64,000 bases of DNA from an uncultured Ignavibacteriota bacterium (GCA_937959065.1 CALGOI010000379.1:1-64000); one strand, 5' to 3'; positions 29,481 to 35,326 are shown, counted from the stretch's first letter. Program-made: numbers and translations. Notes: a model not told the origin generated them from the letters alone.

Positions 29481-29627
29481 CCATTTATTTTTCTTTGCCA
29501 GCTTCATTGTGCCTGTTATCACCTTGTTTAAGGTGGTTGAGGGGCAGCCTATTTCCTTTTCGATGAAATTAACAGACAATCTATATCTGTTGCTTTTCAG
29601 CCATTCGGTTAGTTCTTGGTTATTCAT
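29460..29627 (-). CDS. Cassette I gene: small HTH-like protein, 55 aa
   Basis: From ATG 29627: MNNQELTEWLKSNRYRLSVN, then FIEKEIGCPSTTLNKVITGT and a basic end. The pattern (helix, turn GCPSTTLNKVI, basic tail) suggests a minimal DNA-binding HTH. The frame runs through the core box and ends 13 nt inside the neighbouring arm, so its last residues depend on the adjacent cassette. Confidence 0.55.
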   Translation of the reverse strand: MNNQELTEWLKSNRYRLSVNFIEKEIGCPSTTLNKVITGTMKLAKKNKWHTTAML

Positions 29628-29671
29628 TTCTGCTTTTTGCCGCCAAAACCCCACTACCCTCAATCCAGCCG

Positions 29672-29735
29672 CACCACACAACATAGTGCAAACGTGCGCT
29701 TCGCATGAACATACCACACTTTTTCTCCCTTGATA
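29672..29735 (+). repeat. Last attC-like site of array 2 (incomplete)
   Basis: The box GCACCACACAAC (ends 29682) matches the start of cassette I (GTTGTGTGCC). After it only a weak stem GTGCG/CGCAT is seen and no clear closing GTT box, so the distal array end is eroded or joined to other DNA. Confidence 0.5.
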
Positions 29736-29880
29736 ACTACAAGAGAGCACACCTAATTCTTATCTATCACCTCGAATTAAGTCTGGCTGACTACGCTGCG
29801 TTCTCCCTTACTAACCTGAGTAAACTAATTCTCCTAAGAAGGAGCATCAAGGTCCGGGGAGGGAAGTGTTCACCCTCGTG
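29725..29880 (-). other. Gene-free stretch with a chain of hairpins at the distal end of array 2
   Basis: No gene is supported between 29628 and 30198. This part holds five small stems in a row: 29725-29747 (CTCCCTTG with CAAGAGAG), 29780-29792 (AGTC/GACT), 29808-29823 (TTACT/AGTAA), 29831-29844 (CTCCT/AGGAG) and 29859-29877 (GAGGG/CCCTC). It may be a structured leader or small RNA upstream of the cassette genes on the minus strand. The remainder to 30000 shows nothing clear. Confidence 0.4.
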
Positions 29881-29999
29881 TCCGTCTGTCGCTTACTCAT
29901 TGGCGCTTCAACCTTTCCGGATTTTTTTGGGAGCCGGTGTGCCCCCTGGAAAAACCCCTGATCCGAAAACCGTATGTCTGCTATCGGTGGGGGCATAAA

Positions 30000-30040
30000 A
30001 AAGAACCCCCGAACAGGCTTGATAAGTTTCGGAGGTTCTA
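30000..30040 (-). terminator. Minus-strand terminator upstream of array 2
   Basis: GAACCCCCGAA (30003-30013) and TTCGGAGGTTC (30028-30038) pair with one mismatch. Read on the minus strand, the stem is followed by TTTTTTAT. It ends the operon 30199-34345 and isolates the cassette array from it. Confidence 0.7.
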
Positions 30041-30198
30041 ATGGTTGGCGGGTTTCCCTGCCCACACTGGTATTTTGGTAAAGATACTGATTCAGAACTT
30101 CGTTATCAACTTACTTAGCCTGTGATAACTTGACAAATCTACAACTTTTGTTGCAATGTCAAAGAACTAATACAAAAAGAACGATGAGGTTTCCCTCT

Positions 30199-30432
30199 TT
30201 ATTGTGTTCGCACAACCTTAAATACGTTAGGCACTGAAGTCTTTTCCAGTTCAATACGCCCCTTGAAGTAGGCATCCTTGCTGACTCCTTCCGCAACATA
30301 GTCCGGCACATAGGTGGCAATATACAGATCAGGGCCGGACTTGAGTGTGTGAATAACCTTCTGTGCAAATTCCGATACCGAATCGATTGTGTGGTCTTGC
30401 TTATTACCGTGTATCATTATTATTCTACTCAT
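30199..30432 (-). CDS. Hypothetical protein, 77 aa
   Basis: MSRIIMIHGNKQDHTIDSVS, then FAQKVIHTLKSGPDLYIATY and a C-terminal strand (RIELEKTSVPNVFKVVRT). Small alpha/beta protein, not recognised. Last gene of the minus-strand block, followed by the terminator. It overlaps the 42-aa gene by 8 nt. Confidence 0.55.
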   Translation of the reverse strand: MSRIIMIHGNKQDHTIDSVSEFAQKVIHTLKSGPDLYIATYVPDYVAEGVSKDAYFKGRIELEKTSVPNVFKVVRTQ

Positions 30433-30553
30433 ATATCCTTCTAAGTATTTTTTCCATTACCCGAATAGTCATTGAATTACCGGCTACGGAAAACGCCTGA
30501 ACAGGATATTCAATACCCGAGCAATCGGTTGCTATATCTATTTGTTCACTCAT
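30425..30553 (-). CDS. 42-aa protein resembling the C-terminus (motif X) of cytosine methyltransferases
   Basis: MSEQIDIATDCSGIEYPVQA, then FSVAGNSMTIRVMEKILRRI. The block GNSMTxxVMxxI is like motif X of C5-cytosine DNA methyltransferases. No other methyltransferase motif precedes it, so it is a stand-alone remnant or a mimic of the motif. ATG at 30553 and overlap with the next gene support translation. Confidence 0.45.
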   Translation of the reverse strand: MSEQIDIATDCSGIEYPVQAFSVAGNSMTIRVMEKILRRIYE

Positions 30554-30554
30554 A

Positions 30555-30746
30555 TCAATTCAAAAAAATGTAATACGATGCGAAATATCCAATGTAGAAC
30601 TCTCCCACATGCTCTGCCTTCTTGGTAAGGTGTCCATACTCCATGACTGGGGCAGTGCTTTTGGTCGAGTAACTTTCCTGAAGACTGTTCAAAAGCTTCA
30701 GCGCCTCCACTTTGGCTTTATATGACATCTTGCTATTCTTCATCAT
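30555..30746 (-). CDS. Hypothetical helical protein, 63 aa
   Basis: MKNSKMSYKAKVEALKLLNS, then LQESYSTKSTAPVMEYGHLT and an aromatic tail. Not recognised. It overlaps the upstream gene's end by 4 nt. ATG at 30743 would give one residue less. Confidence 0.5.
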   Translation of the reverse strand: MMKNSKMSYKAKVEALKLLNSLQESYSTKSTAPVMEYGHLTKKAEHVGEFYIGYFASYYIFLN

Positions 30747-31150
30747 TCTATTGGCTTAAGTTCGCAAGTGCATAAACACTTTTGGCACACCGCAACGGGA
30801 TAATTATAATTGACACCCGGCAAATGATAGAACTTTGCCCCGCAACAAATCGATATGAGGCCGGACAATCGTATTTGATCAAGGTAGATTCGGAGGCAGG
30901 TTTGACACAGGTTGTCGGGGCTGACACCTGACACCCCCTCATGCTCATCAAAATCCACAGGCATGTGATTATCATCAAGCAAGTAAAGACGGTGGCAAAG
31001 ACGGATCGCCCCCTGGTACCGGTAATACGGGCCGTTATACCACCTTTTGGTAAAGCAATGTATCTTTTTTCCGCCCTCCTCATGTCCGTAATCCCATAAA
31101 TAAGTATCATCATTGACTATCGTTTTTCCTTGAAACTCTGATACAGCCAC
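30743..31150 (-). CDS. Cysteine-rich protein, about 135 aa, start uncertain
   Basis: The frame is open to 31303, but its first third overlaps the better-supported gene at 31117-31326, so a GTG near 31150 is the likelier start. The protein contains KIHCFTKRWYNGPYYRYQGA, NLCQTCLRIYLDQI, ISICCGAKFYHLPG and VCQKCLCTCELKP, four Cys pairs likely to hold zinc. Function unknown. Confidence 0.5.
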   Translation of the reverse strand: MAVSEFQGKTIVNDDTYLWDYGHEEGGKKIHCFTKRWYNGPYYRYQGAIRLCHRLYLLDDNHMPVDFDEHEGVSGVSPDNLCQTCLRIYLDQIRLSGLISICCGAKFYHLPGVNYNYPVAVCQKCLCTCELKPIE

Positions 31151-31326
31151 GATGGCAGGATTATCATCCTTGCGTCCACTGCCGAGCCCATTATCTTGTC
31201 TTCCCCTATTATCTGTGATCGGGGTATGAACATCGGTTTGTGGGACCTGAGTTCGGGTATCACCACCTTGTAAGAATTTTCCCTTATCTCCTTTACGTAG
31301 CATCGTATCTTAACAGTATCAGACAT
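31117..31326 (-). CDS. Hypothetical beta-rich protein, 69 aa
   Basis: From ATG 31326: MSDTVKIRCYVKEIRENSYK, then VVIPELRSHKPMFIPRSQII and a basic end. The strand pattern and KIRCYVKEI...YKV suggest a small OB- or SH3-like barrel. It overlaps the preceding gene's stop by 8 nt. Not assigned. Confidence 0.55.
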   Translation of the reverse strand: MSDTVKIRCYVKEIRENSYKVVIPELRSHKPMFIPRSQIIGEDKIMGSAVDARMIILPSWLYQSFKEKR

Positions 31327-31636
31327 AGCTAAATTCACACTCAATGTTTTCCGGCTTCGATGAGGCCACCAATACCCGCTGAGGTAACACCATTTGCTCA
31401 ACCTCATCAGCAAAGTTCCCGAACTCTGCTGTAGGCCGGAAGTGATTGGAGTTATACATGTCCTCCGCCTTTTTCTCCCAAAACACCAGCCACATCAAAT
31501 TGTCTTCCCTGATAATGTCTTTGATGGTAACTACATCCCCGTAGTTTGGTGGATCGACAGGCTTATGCCCGCTGCTACACTTCCATGGCCCACGGTGTAC
31601 ACATACTACCTTTTGTCCTATCCTGAAGTTATTCAT
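31319..31636 (-). CDS. Conserved Bacteroidota phage protein, SH3-like, 105 aa
   Basis: FRIGQKVVCVHRGPWKCSSG, PVDPPNYGDVVTIKDIIRED, LMWLVFWEKKAEDMYNSNHF and RPTAEFG resemble small proteins common in Bacteroidota phages (vGqkVvcv, P..Gev.ti..i, F.eiP....y....FRP). The fold is probably an SH3-like barrel. Function unknown. Confidence 0.6.
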   Translation of the reverse strand: MNNFRIGQKVVCVHRGPWKCSSGHKPVDPPNYGDVVTIKDIIREDNLMWLVFWEKKAEDMYNSNHFRPTAEFGNFADEVEQMVLPQRVLVASSKPENIECEFSYV

Positions 31637-31663
31637 TACTGTAAAAGTTTAGTTCAAACCAAA

Positions 31664-31698
31664 CCCCCGAAGGGGTGCCCGTCTTTCCGGGCTGTCAC
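31664..31698 (-). terminator. Double hairpin between tRNA-like element and the 105-aa gene
   Basis: On the minus strand GCCCGGAAAGACGGGC is followed by ACCCCTTCGGGGGTTT, two adjacent stable stems. They may mark the 3' end of the tRNA-like transcript. The rest of the 412-nt gap 31637-32048 holds the tRNA-like element and otherwise nothing recognisable. Confidence 0.45.
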
Positions 31699-31760
31699 TC
31701 ACGCCTGAGTTAGCGCATCTTAATTTAGCGTTGTTCTACTCTACTCTCAACATTGCTATG

Positions 31761-31866
31761 TGGCAAGGACAGGACTCGAACCTGCAGATACCGTTTTACA
31801 TTCATCGCCTACGATAAACACGGTTATCTCTTTTCAGAAGCAAATGCCTAATTTTGCTACCCTGCC
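31761..31866 (-). tRNA. tRNA-like element with anomalous anticodon/variable region, 106 nt
   Basis: On the minus strand the 3' half is tRNA-like: T arm GCAGG-TTCGAGT-CCTGT, then acceptor CCTTGCC and discriminator A. The 5' acceptor GGCAGGG pairs with it (one G-T), followed by TA and a D arm GCAA/TTGC with GG in the loop. The region between D and T arms is too long (about 54 nt): a poor anticodon stem around CTGAAAA and a strong extra arm AGAT(A)ACCG...CGGTATCT. It may be an unusual long-arm tRNA, a tRNA with an insertion, or a tRNA mimic. The anticodon cannot be assigned with confidence. Confidence 0.45.
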
Positions 31867-32048
31867 ATTTCCCCCGAAGGGGATTACCCTGTCCATTTCC
31901 AAGTAATGAAATATAGAGCAAGAAGGGTGATAATGAGCTTTACTACAAACTTGCTCTGATGGCGGGCTTTATGTCTCTGGTTGAATCGTTATCAGATTAC
32001 AAGAAACCATTTTTACACATTCAATACTTTCAAAGAACTATCGATCCG

Positions 32049-32327
32049 CTACCACCCAAGCAAAGAGGCGTAGCCATCACTCCCAATAACTACACGCCTT
32101 TCCTTTGCTAATCTCCTCACCTTCATCTCAACCTTATCTCGTTTTAAGCGGCTCAGAGCGCTTTTCTTGTCATGGATGAGGTTATATTCATCTATCAGGT
32201 CGTTGAGGTCATACAAAGGCTCCTGTGGCTTAACAGGCCCATCATATTCTGCTTCCAATCGAGGAAGATCCCCCGCCAAGGCTAAACCTATTCCTAAAAG
32301 CTCTATGGCATCACGTTTATTCACCAT
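32049..32327 (-). CDS. Hypothetical protein, 92 aa
   Basis: NKRDAIELLGIGLALAGDLP, then YDGPVKPQEPLYDLNDLIDE and a basic helical end (KKSALSRLKRDKVEMKVRRL). Not recognised. It overlaps the 74-aa gene by 11 nt. Confidence 0.55.
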   Translation of the reverse strand: MVNKRDAIELLGIGLALAGDLPRLEAEYDGPVKPQEPLYDLNDLIDEYNLIHDKKSALSRLKRDKVEMKVRRLAKERRVVIGSDGYASLLGW

Positions 32328-32541
32328 CTTTCGGTAACGACCTGTAAATTACAGCAAAATTCCTCACAATATCCAATATGGCACCAGCCTCATCTTCCCA
32401 CACCTCATCGTGGAAAACAATCGTCTTGTCCGGTTTGATCGTAGCCAACCGGAAATCCCCACCACCTTTCTTAATCACTACGCCAATGTCAGACATTCTT
32501 CCAGGTATCTGTAGCCGCTCTAATCTCATGTTCCTTGCCAT
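32317..32541 (-). CDS. Hypothetical protein, 74 aa
   Basis: MARNMRLERLQIPGRMSDIG, then VVIKKGGGDFRLATIKPDKT and a helical end (AGAILDIVRNFAVIYRSLPK). Small alpha/beta protein, not recognised. Confidence 0.55.
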   Translation of the reverse strand: MARNMRLERLQIPGRMSDIGVVIKKGGGDFRLATIKPDKTIVFHDEVWEDEAGAILDIVRNFAVIYRSLPKDGE

Positions 32542-32596
32542 AGCTAATCCTCCTCCGTTTATTTACTATTCAACAATGCCGCTACATACCATCGTT

Positions 32597-33262
32597 TTAG
32601 CAGACAAAATGATTTTTGTTCTCCGTTTGGCCTACTAATTCTGCATAAGGTGCCCTTGTCCATTCATCATGATTGAACTCGGCTATGCGCTCAGGAGAAG
32701 CTATGCTGACATGAATGCTAAGATTATTACAGCCAAGAGATGCGTGGTATAGCTCATAAGTATTCCCGTTGTCGGATTTTGCAAACACATACGTTTTGCC
32801 ATTCGAGTTCAATAGCTTGGCATCTTCAACGCTGATCTTTAACGTTCTTGCCAGTCTTTCAGCATCGAAATGATGATTGTAAAACTCATCATCACTTAGT
32901 TCTACGTAATGTCCAACGTCACCTTCAGCTTCTTTGAGGCTGTATATTCCGTTAGATCTTGCCTCCTCTATTCTGGCTGCTTTTTCTGCTGCTTTTGTCA
33001 AGTTAATTGCTATCCTTTCTTCACGCTCTTTTAGCATTTTAAGAAAGTTTGAATACTTTTTTTTGGAAACTTTTACGTCACCAATTTTATCATGCTTGAT
33101 ACTGCTGTTGTACTTAGCTCCACGGCCAGAGTAGTATTCTCTGTCGTCAAATTCTTTTGATTTTCCGTTTGGCAGAATCACCGTTTGGGTGCCTCCCATC
33201 TTGTAAGAGTAAGGCCTTTTGAAGTAGTTGAATGCTTGGTTGAATTTTTCTGAATTTTTCAT
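32597..33262 (-). CDS. Hypothetical protein, 221 aa
   Basis: A basic N-terminal half (KFNQAFNYFKRPYSYKMGGT, KVSKKKYSNFLKMLKEREER), a helical Ala/Arg-rich middle and an acidic part VGHYVELSDDEFYNHHFDAE are followed by a strand-rich end (YELYHASLGCNNLSIHVSIA). Not recognised. Its start is preceded by TTAAAACGGAGTAACA, a leader also found before the gene at 33906. Confidence 0.55.
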   Translation of the reverse strand: MKNSEKFNQAFNYFKRPYSYKMGGTQTVILPNGKSKEFDDREYYSGRGAKYNSSIKHDKIGDVKVSKKKYSNFLKMLKEREERIAINLTKAAEKAARIEEARSNGIYSLKEAEGDVGHYVELSDDEFYNHHFDAERLARTLKISVEDAKLLNSNGKTYVFAKSDNGNTYELYHASLGCNNLSIHVSIASPERIAEFNHDEWTRAPYAELVGQTENKNHFVC

Positions 33263-33282
33263 TGTTACTCCGTTTTAAGTTA
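33260..33282 (-). promoter_or_regulatory. Repeated leader with Shine-Dalgarno, copy 1
   Basis: On the minus strand TTAAAACGGAGTAACA lies directly before the ATG at 33262, with GGAG 6 nt from the start. The same 15 nt precede the gene at 33906, and further upstream both leaders share GCGTTAAA and GCA-CACA elements. Confidence 0.5.
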
Positions 33283-33471
33283 TTAATTTGTGTTGCTATC
33301 TGTTTAACGCCTTTGTTTCTAAAAGGTTGCATTTTTGGTAAGAAATTTTCTGCCGCTCTTGACAAAATGCCGTTCGCTACTCATTATGTCCTCCTTTCTT
33401 TATCCATGCGTCAGCGCATGGTGAACAATCCACACGGACGGCAGGAGCCAACAGGCCCCAGCCGTTTCGGC

Positions 33472-33906
33472 TTAAATAGTGGTTGGTGTATCCTGGGCGA
33501 GGCTTTTGCACTCCGCTTTGTTGACAAAGCCAAGTCGATGCAATTTGTGGATAATGGTGTAATTGGTGTGGAATACCATATCCATACCGCTGCCGTGAAT
33601 GCGGAAAAACCCATTTCGATCACATTTATTGCCCATCGCGTTCATAAATCCAATGAAATTAAGGTACATGTACTTATTTTTGTGGTGCTTGGATTTTGCG
33701 CATTCCAAAAATTTCATCATTCGCGACATCCCAGAAGATGAAACCGATCCAACGCAGTTGATAACTCGCCCTTCTTTTATGGCTTTAATGTATCGAAAAC
33801 CATCTTTAACAAATTGCTCGGCATCGTAATAGCTTTCAAGCTTTAAGCGCTTGCAAATTTCTTTATCCTCAGAAATTCGCTTTAATACTTTCTCTTTTTT
33901 TCTCAT
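33472..33906 (-). CDS. Conserved Bacteroidota phage protein, 144 aa
   Basis: From ATG 33906: MRKKEKVLKRISEDKEICKR, VKDGFRYIKAIKEGRVINCV, SSSGMSRMMKFLECAKS, and IHGSGMDMVFHTNYTIIHKL. The SGMSR...K and GSGMDMVF..t motifs mark a widespread family of unknown function in Bacteroidota phages. A hairpin (AGCCG/CGGCT) overlaps its stop. The leader shares 15 nt with that of the 221-aa gene. Confidence 0.6.
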   Translation of the reverse strand: MRKKEKVLKRISEDKEICKRLKLESYYDAEQFVKDGFRYIKAIKEGRVINCVGSVSSSGMSRMMKFLECAKSKHHKNKYMYLNFIGFMNAMGNKCDRNGFFRIHGSGMDMVFHTNYTIIHKLHRLGFVNKAECKSLAQDTPTTI

Positions 33907-33925
33907 GTTACTCCGTTTTAAATGT
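33904..33925 (-). promoter_or_regulatory. Repeated leader with Shine-Dalgarno, copy 2
   Basis: TTAAAACGGAGTAAC directly precedes the ATG at 33906 on the minus strand, identical to the copy near 33262. The AT-rich stretch upstream (33926-33985) contains TTTTTTTG and may include a promoter. Confidence 0.5.
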
Positions 33926-34018
33926 GTGTGCAATTCCTTTAACGCAATGAGTTGCGGAAGGGTTACAAAAAAATGAAAAAAAGTTTAGAAATGCCCGTTA
34001 ACAAAGGGTTGCAGAGCG

Positions 34019-34345
34019 TTAAAATTGGTCGCTTATCTCAACTACCACCTCTTTTCCAAGCGGTGTTAAATTATATTTGCCCAGTGCAATCCTATATATA
34101 TAATCCAGTTCGACGAGCCGAAGTAAATTAATGTGTATTCGCTCCGAGGATTGCAGCGAATGCGGCTTAATGTCTTTCGGTGCCGCCCAAGCCCGGGCGC
34201 TCCTGCCTATATTTAGAGCTTTGTATAGCGCCAATAGCGTCCAACCCTCGCCAAGGGTTATCGGGAAGCTTGTAACAGCGTCCTGAGCTGTTTTGTGGCG
34301 GGTGATGGTCTCCTCTATCTTATCTATTCGCTCCTTATCTCTCAT
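34019..34345 (-). CDS. Winged-helix-like regulator candidate, 108 aa, leaderless
   Basis: From ATG 34345: MRDKERIDKIEETITRHKTA, then LGEGWTLLALYKALNIGRSA, SSERIHINLLRLVELDYIYR and IALGKYNLTPLGKEVVVEI. The last blocks look like the recognition helix and wing of a winged helix (L..Lel..yI....kY.LT..G). The start codon is 4 nt past a good promoter box, so the message is probably leaderless. First gene of the minus-strand block and a candidate repressor. Confidence 0.6.
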   Translation of the reverse strand: MRDKERIDKIEETITRHKTAQDAVTSFPITLGEGWTLLALYKALNIGRSARAWAAPKDIKPHSLQSSERIHINLLRLVELDYIYRIALGKYNLTPLGKEVVVEISDQF

Positions 34346-34349
34346 TAGG

Positions 34350-34382
34350 CAAATATAGTAAGCGCAACTAATTGCCGCCAAA
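34350..34382 (-). promoter_or_regulatory. Bacteroidota-type promoter, minus strand
   Basis: Read on the minus strand: TTTG (34382-34379), 21 nt, then TATATTTG (34357-34350), matching TTTG/TAnnTTTG. The ATG of the winged-helix-like gene lies 4 nt downstream, where transcription should begin. Confidence 0.65.
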
Positions 34383-34684
34383 CATACGCGCCCACCAGCC
34401 CCCACGCCACCCCCAAACCCCCCAAAATCGGGGTTTTCCCTGCGCAAATCAGGCTGCAAAAACTTACCCCTTCAACATGTCCAATAATTTATGTTATGTT
34501 AAGTTGATAGTTTCGGGGCTCGAAAGGTGTACCCCCTCCCCTACTCTATTCTATGGAACGGAGAGGCTCAAAAATGGAGGGGGGCGGGTCTCGTTTTTCG
34601 GTTTTGATTTTTGGGCGGAGCCCCCGGTTTCATGTCATTAAGTGCGGCCAGAGGTGTATATGGGGGGTGTCTTAGATAAGTACC

Positions 34685-34692
34685 TATATTTG
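34685..34692 (+). promoter_or_regulatory. -7 box TATATTTG upstream of a small-RNA candidate
   Basis: A perfect TAnnTTTG match. No clear TTTG at the -33 position, so the promoter is moderate. About 50 nt downstream is a terminator with no ORF between. The region 34383-34684 holds GC-rich runs and no gene. Confidence 0.4.
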
Positions 34693-34697
34693 CAGGA

Positions 34698-34775
34698 ACC
34701 AACGTTCTTTTCATAGATCCAATTTTTGAGTTTAGTTTCAGGTAAACCCCTCGATCACTTCGGGGGGTTTCTTGT
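34698..34775 (+). ncRNA. Small RNA candidate, about 75 nt
   Basis: It begins just after the TATATTTG box and ends at the hairpin AAACCCC-tcgatcactt-CGGGGGGTTT followed by TTGTTTG. No start codon with a meaningful frame lies inside. The box-to-terminator distance and lack of coding potential suggest a short regulatory RNA in the divergent control region. Confidence 0.4.
34744..34775 (+). terminator. Terminator of the small-RNA candidate
   Basis: AAACCCC (34744-34750) pairs with GGGGTTT within GGGGGGTTT (34762-34770), followed by CTTGTTTG. Confidence 0.6.
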
Positions 34776-34877
34776 TTGTTGATTAATACCCCATCGGGTA
34801 CAATTGTCCGGGATCACCAAGATATTATACCCAAACGGGTATTATATGTCATATCACAACATATTACAAAAACTAAC

Positions 34878-34885
34878 TACATTTG
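34878..34885 (+). promoter_or_regulatory. -7 box TACATTTG of a leaderless transcript
   Basis: TACATTTG matches TAnnTTTG exactly, and the ATG of the 50-codon gene is at 34890, 4 nt downstream. An AT-rich stretch precedes it; a clear -33 TTTG was not found. Confidence 0.5.
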
Positions 34886-34889
34886 CTGT

Positions 34890-35042
34890 ATGAGCATCTT
34901 TTTTTCAGATAAGAAAGAAAGCGCAGAGAGACGGTCCGGGTTCATCAGGCGGCTTATAAAGCCCGTTAAACGAGCTATACCCGACCGGAAAGAGGCTGAG
35001 AAGATACTTCGTACACGTAACTACGAAAGGCTTCTCACATAG
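34890..35042 (+). CDS. Small basic protein, 50 aa, leaderless, upstream of structured RNA
   Basis: MSIFFSDKKESAERRSGFIR, then RLIKPVKRAIPDRKEAEKIL. Strongly basic and helical, likely to bind nucleic acid. The start is preferred over in-frame codons upstream because of the promoter box 4 nt before it. The same transcript would continue into the structured RNA, ending at the terminator 35254-35282. Confidence 0.55.
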   Translation: MSIFFSDKKESAERRSGFIRRLIKPVKRAIPDRKEAEKILRTRNYERLLT

Positions 35043-35282
35043 CGTTAAGTGAGGGGGATGCGCATAAGCATAGTGCGGAGGTCTTCGCCACTAAGGGGGA
35101 GCCAGTCGCTACACGGGGAGCCCTAACAGCCGGTTTCTGTCGGTGGAATTTATAACCCGTGTAAACGATCAAATGGGTCGCATCCGGAAAGTGTAATGCC
35201 CTTATGGACTTCAAAGACTGACGGCCCGGAAAGACGGGTTACAGGAAAGAGAAAGCCCCCGGATAACTACCGGGGGCTTTTC
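35043..35282 (+). ncRNA. Structured RNA candidate, about 240 nt
   Basis: No protein is encoded, yet nested helices are visible: GGATGCG (35056-35062) with CGCATCC (35179-35185) encloses TAGTG (35071-35075)/CACTA (35089-35093) and ACACGGG (35111-35117)/CCCGTGT (35156-35162). A further stem CCCG/CGGG follows near 35224-35237, then a strong terminator. I compared it from memory with RNase P, tmRNA, 6S and group I/II motifs and saw none of their signatures. It shares a transcript with the 50-aa gene and could be a long phage RNA with its own function. Confidence 0.55.
35254..35282 (+). terminator. Strong terminator ending the structured RNA
   Basis: AGCCCCCGG and CCGGGGGCT pair perfectly around ATAACTA, followed by TTTTC. 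Confidence 0.8.
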
Positions 35283-35326
35283 ACTGATTAACGTTGCGTG
35301 TAAAGCGTATGTATTAGAGGGTAAGC

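Larger units (their letters stand above)
25467..29740 (-). mobile_element. Integron-like cassette array 2 (nine cassettes, no recombinase of its own)
   Basis: Starting at attI copy 2, nine cassettes (A-I) follow, each with one minus-strand gene and attC-like sites between them. Box complementarity within each cassette holds well for B (23-bp ends, 21 matching), D (GTTGTGGTG/CACCACAAC), E (GTTATATAC/GTATATAAC), F, G (GTTATAGGGC/GCCCTATAAC), H and I, is weak for A, and is poor for C. Gene order and orientation are the mirror image of array 1. A minus-strand terminator at 30003 separates the array from upstream genes, so expression needs a local promoter. Confidence 0.78.

Noticed and set aside
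25500..29740. A CRISPR array, because of regularly repeated palindromic spacers
   Set aside because: The palindromes differ in sequence and length (about 28-136 nt), share only short core boxes, and are separated by genes of varying size; there are no identical repeats or short unique spacers.
30003..30065. A second tRNA
   Set aside because: The stems are those of a terminator and a small hairpin; there is no T-arm GTTCRA sequence or acceptor pairing.
31151..31303. Full 186-codon version of the Cys-rich gene
   Set aside because: Its first 50 codons overlap the better-supported 69-aa gene and look non-coding; a later start is more likely.
33262..33741. Plus-strand ORF of 159 codons
   Set aside because: Antisense to the conserved 144-aa gene (33472-33906); Cys/Phe-rich translation typical of a shadow frame.
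35043..35282. Group I/II intron, RNase P RNA or tmRNA
   Set aside because: No domain V, P7/GACUA-type core, GAGGAAAGUC or GGGGCUGAUUCUGG-like sequences were found; only the general nested-stem layout is similar.
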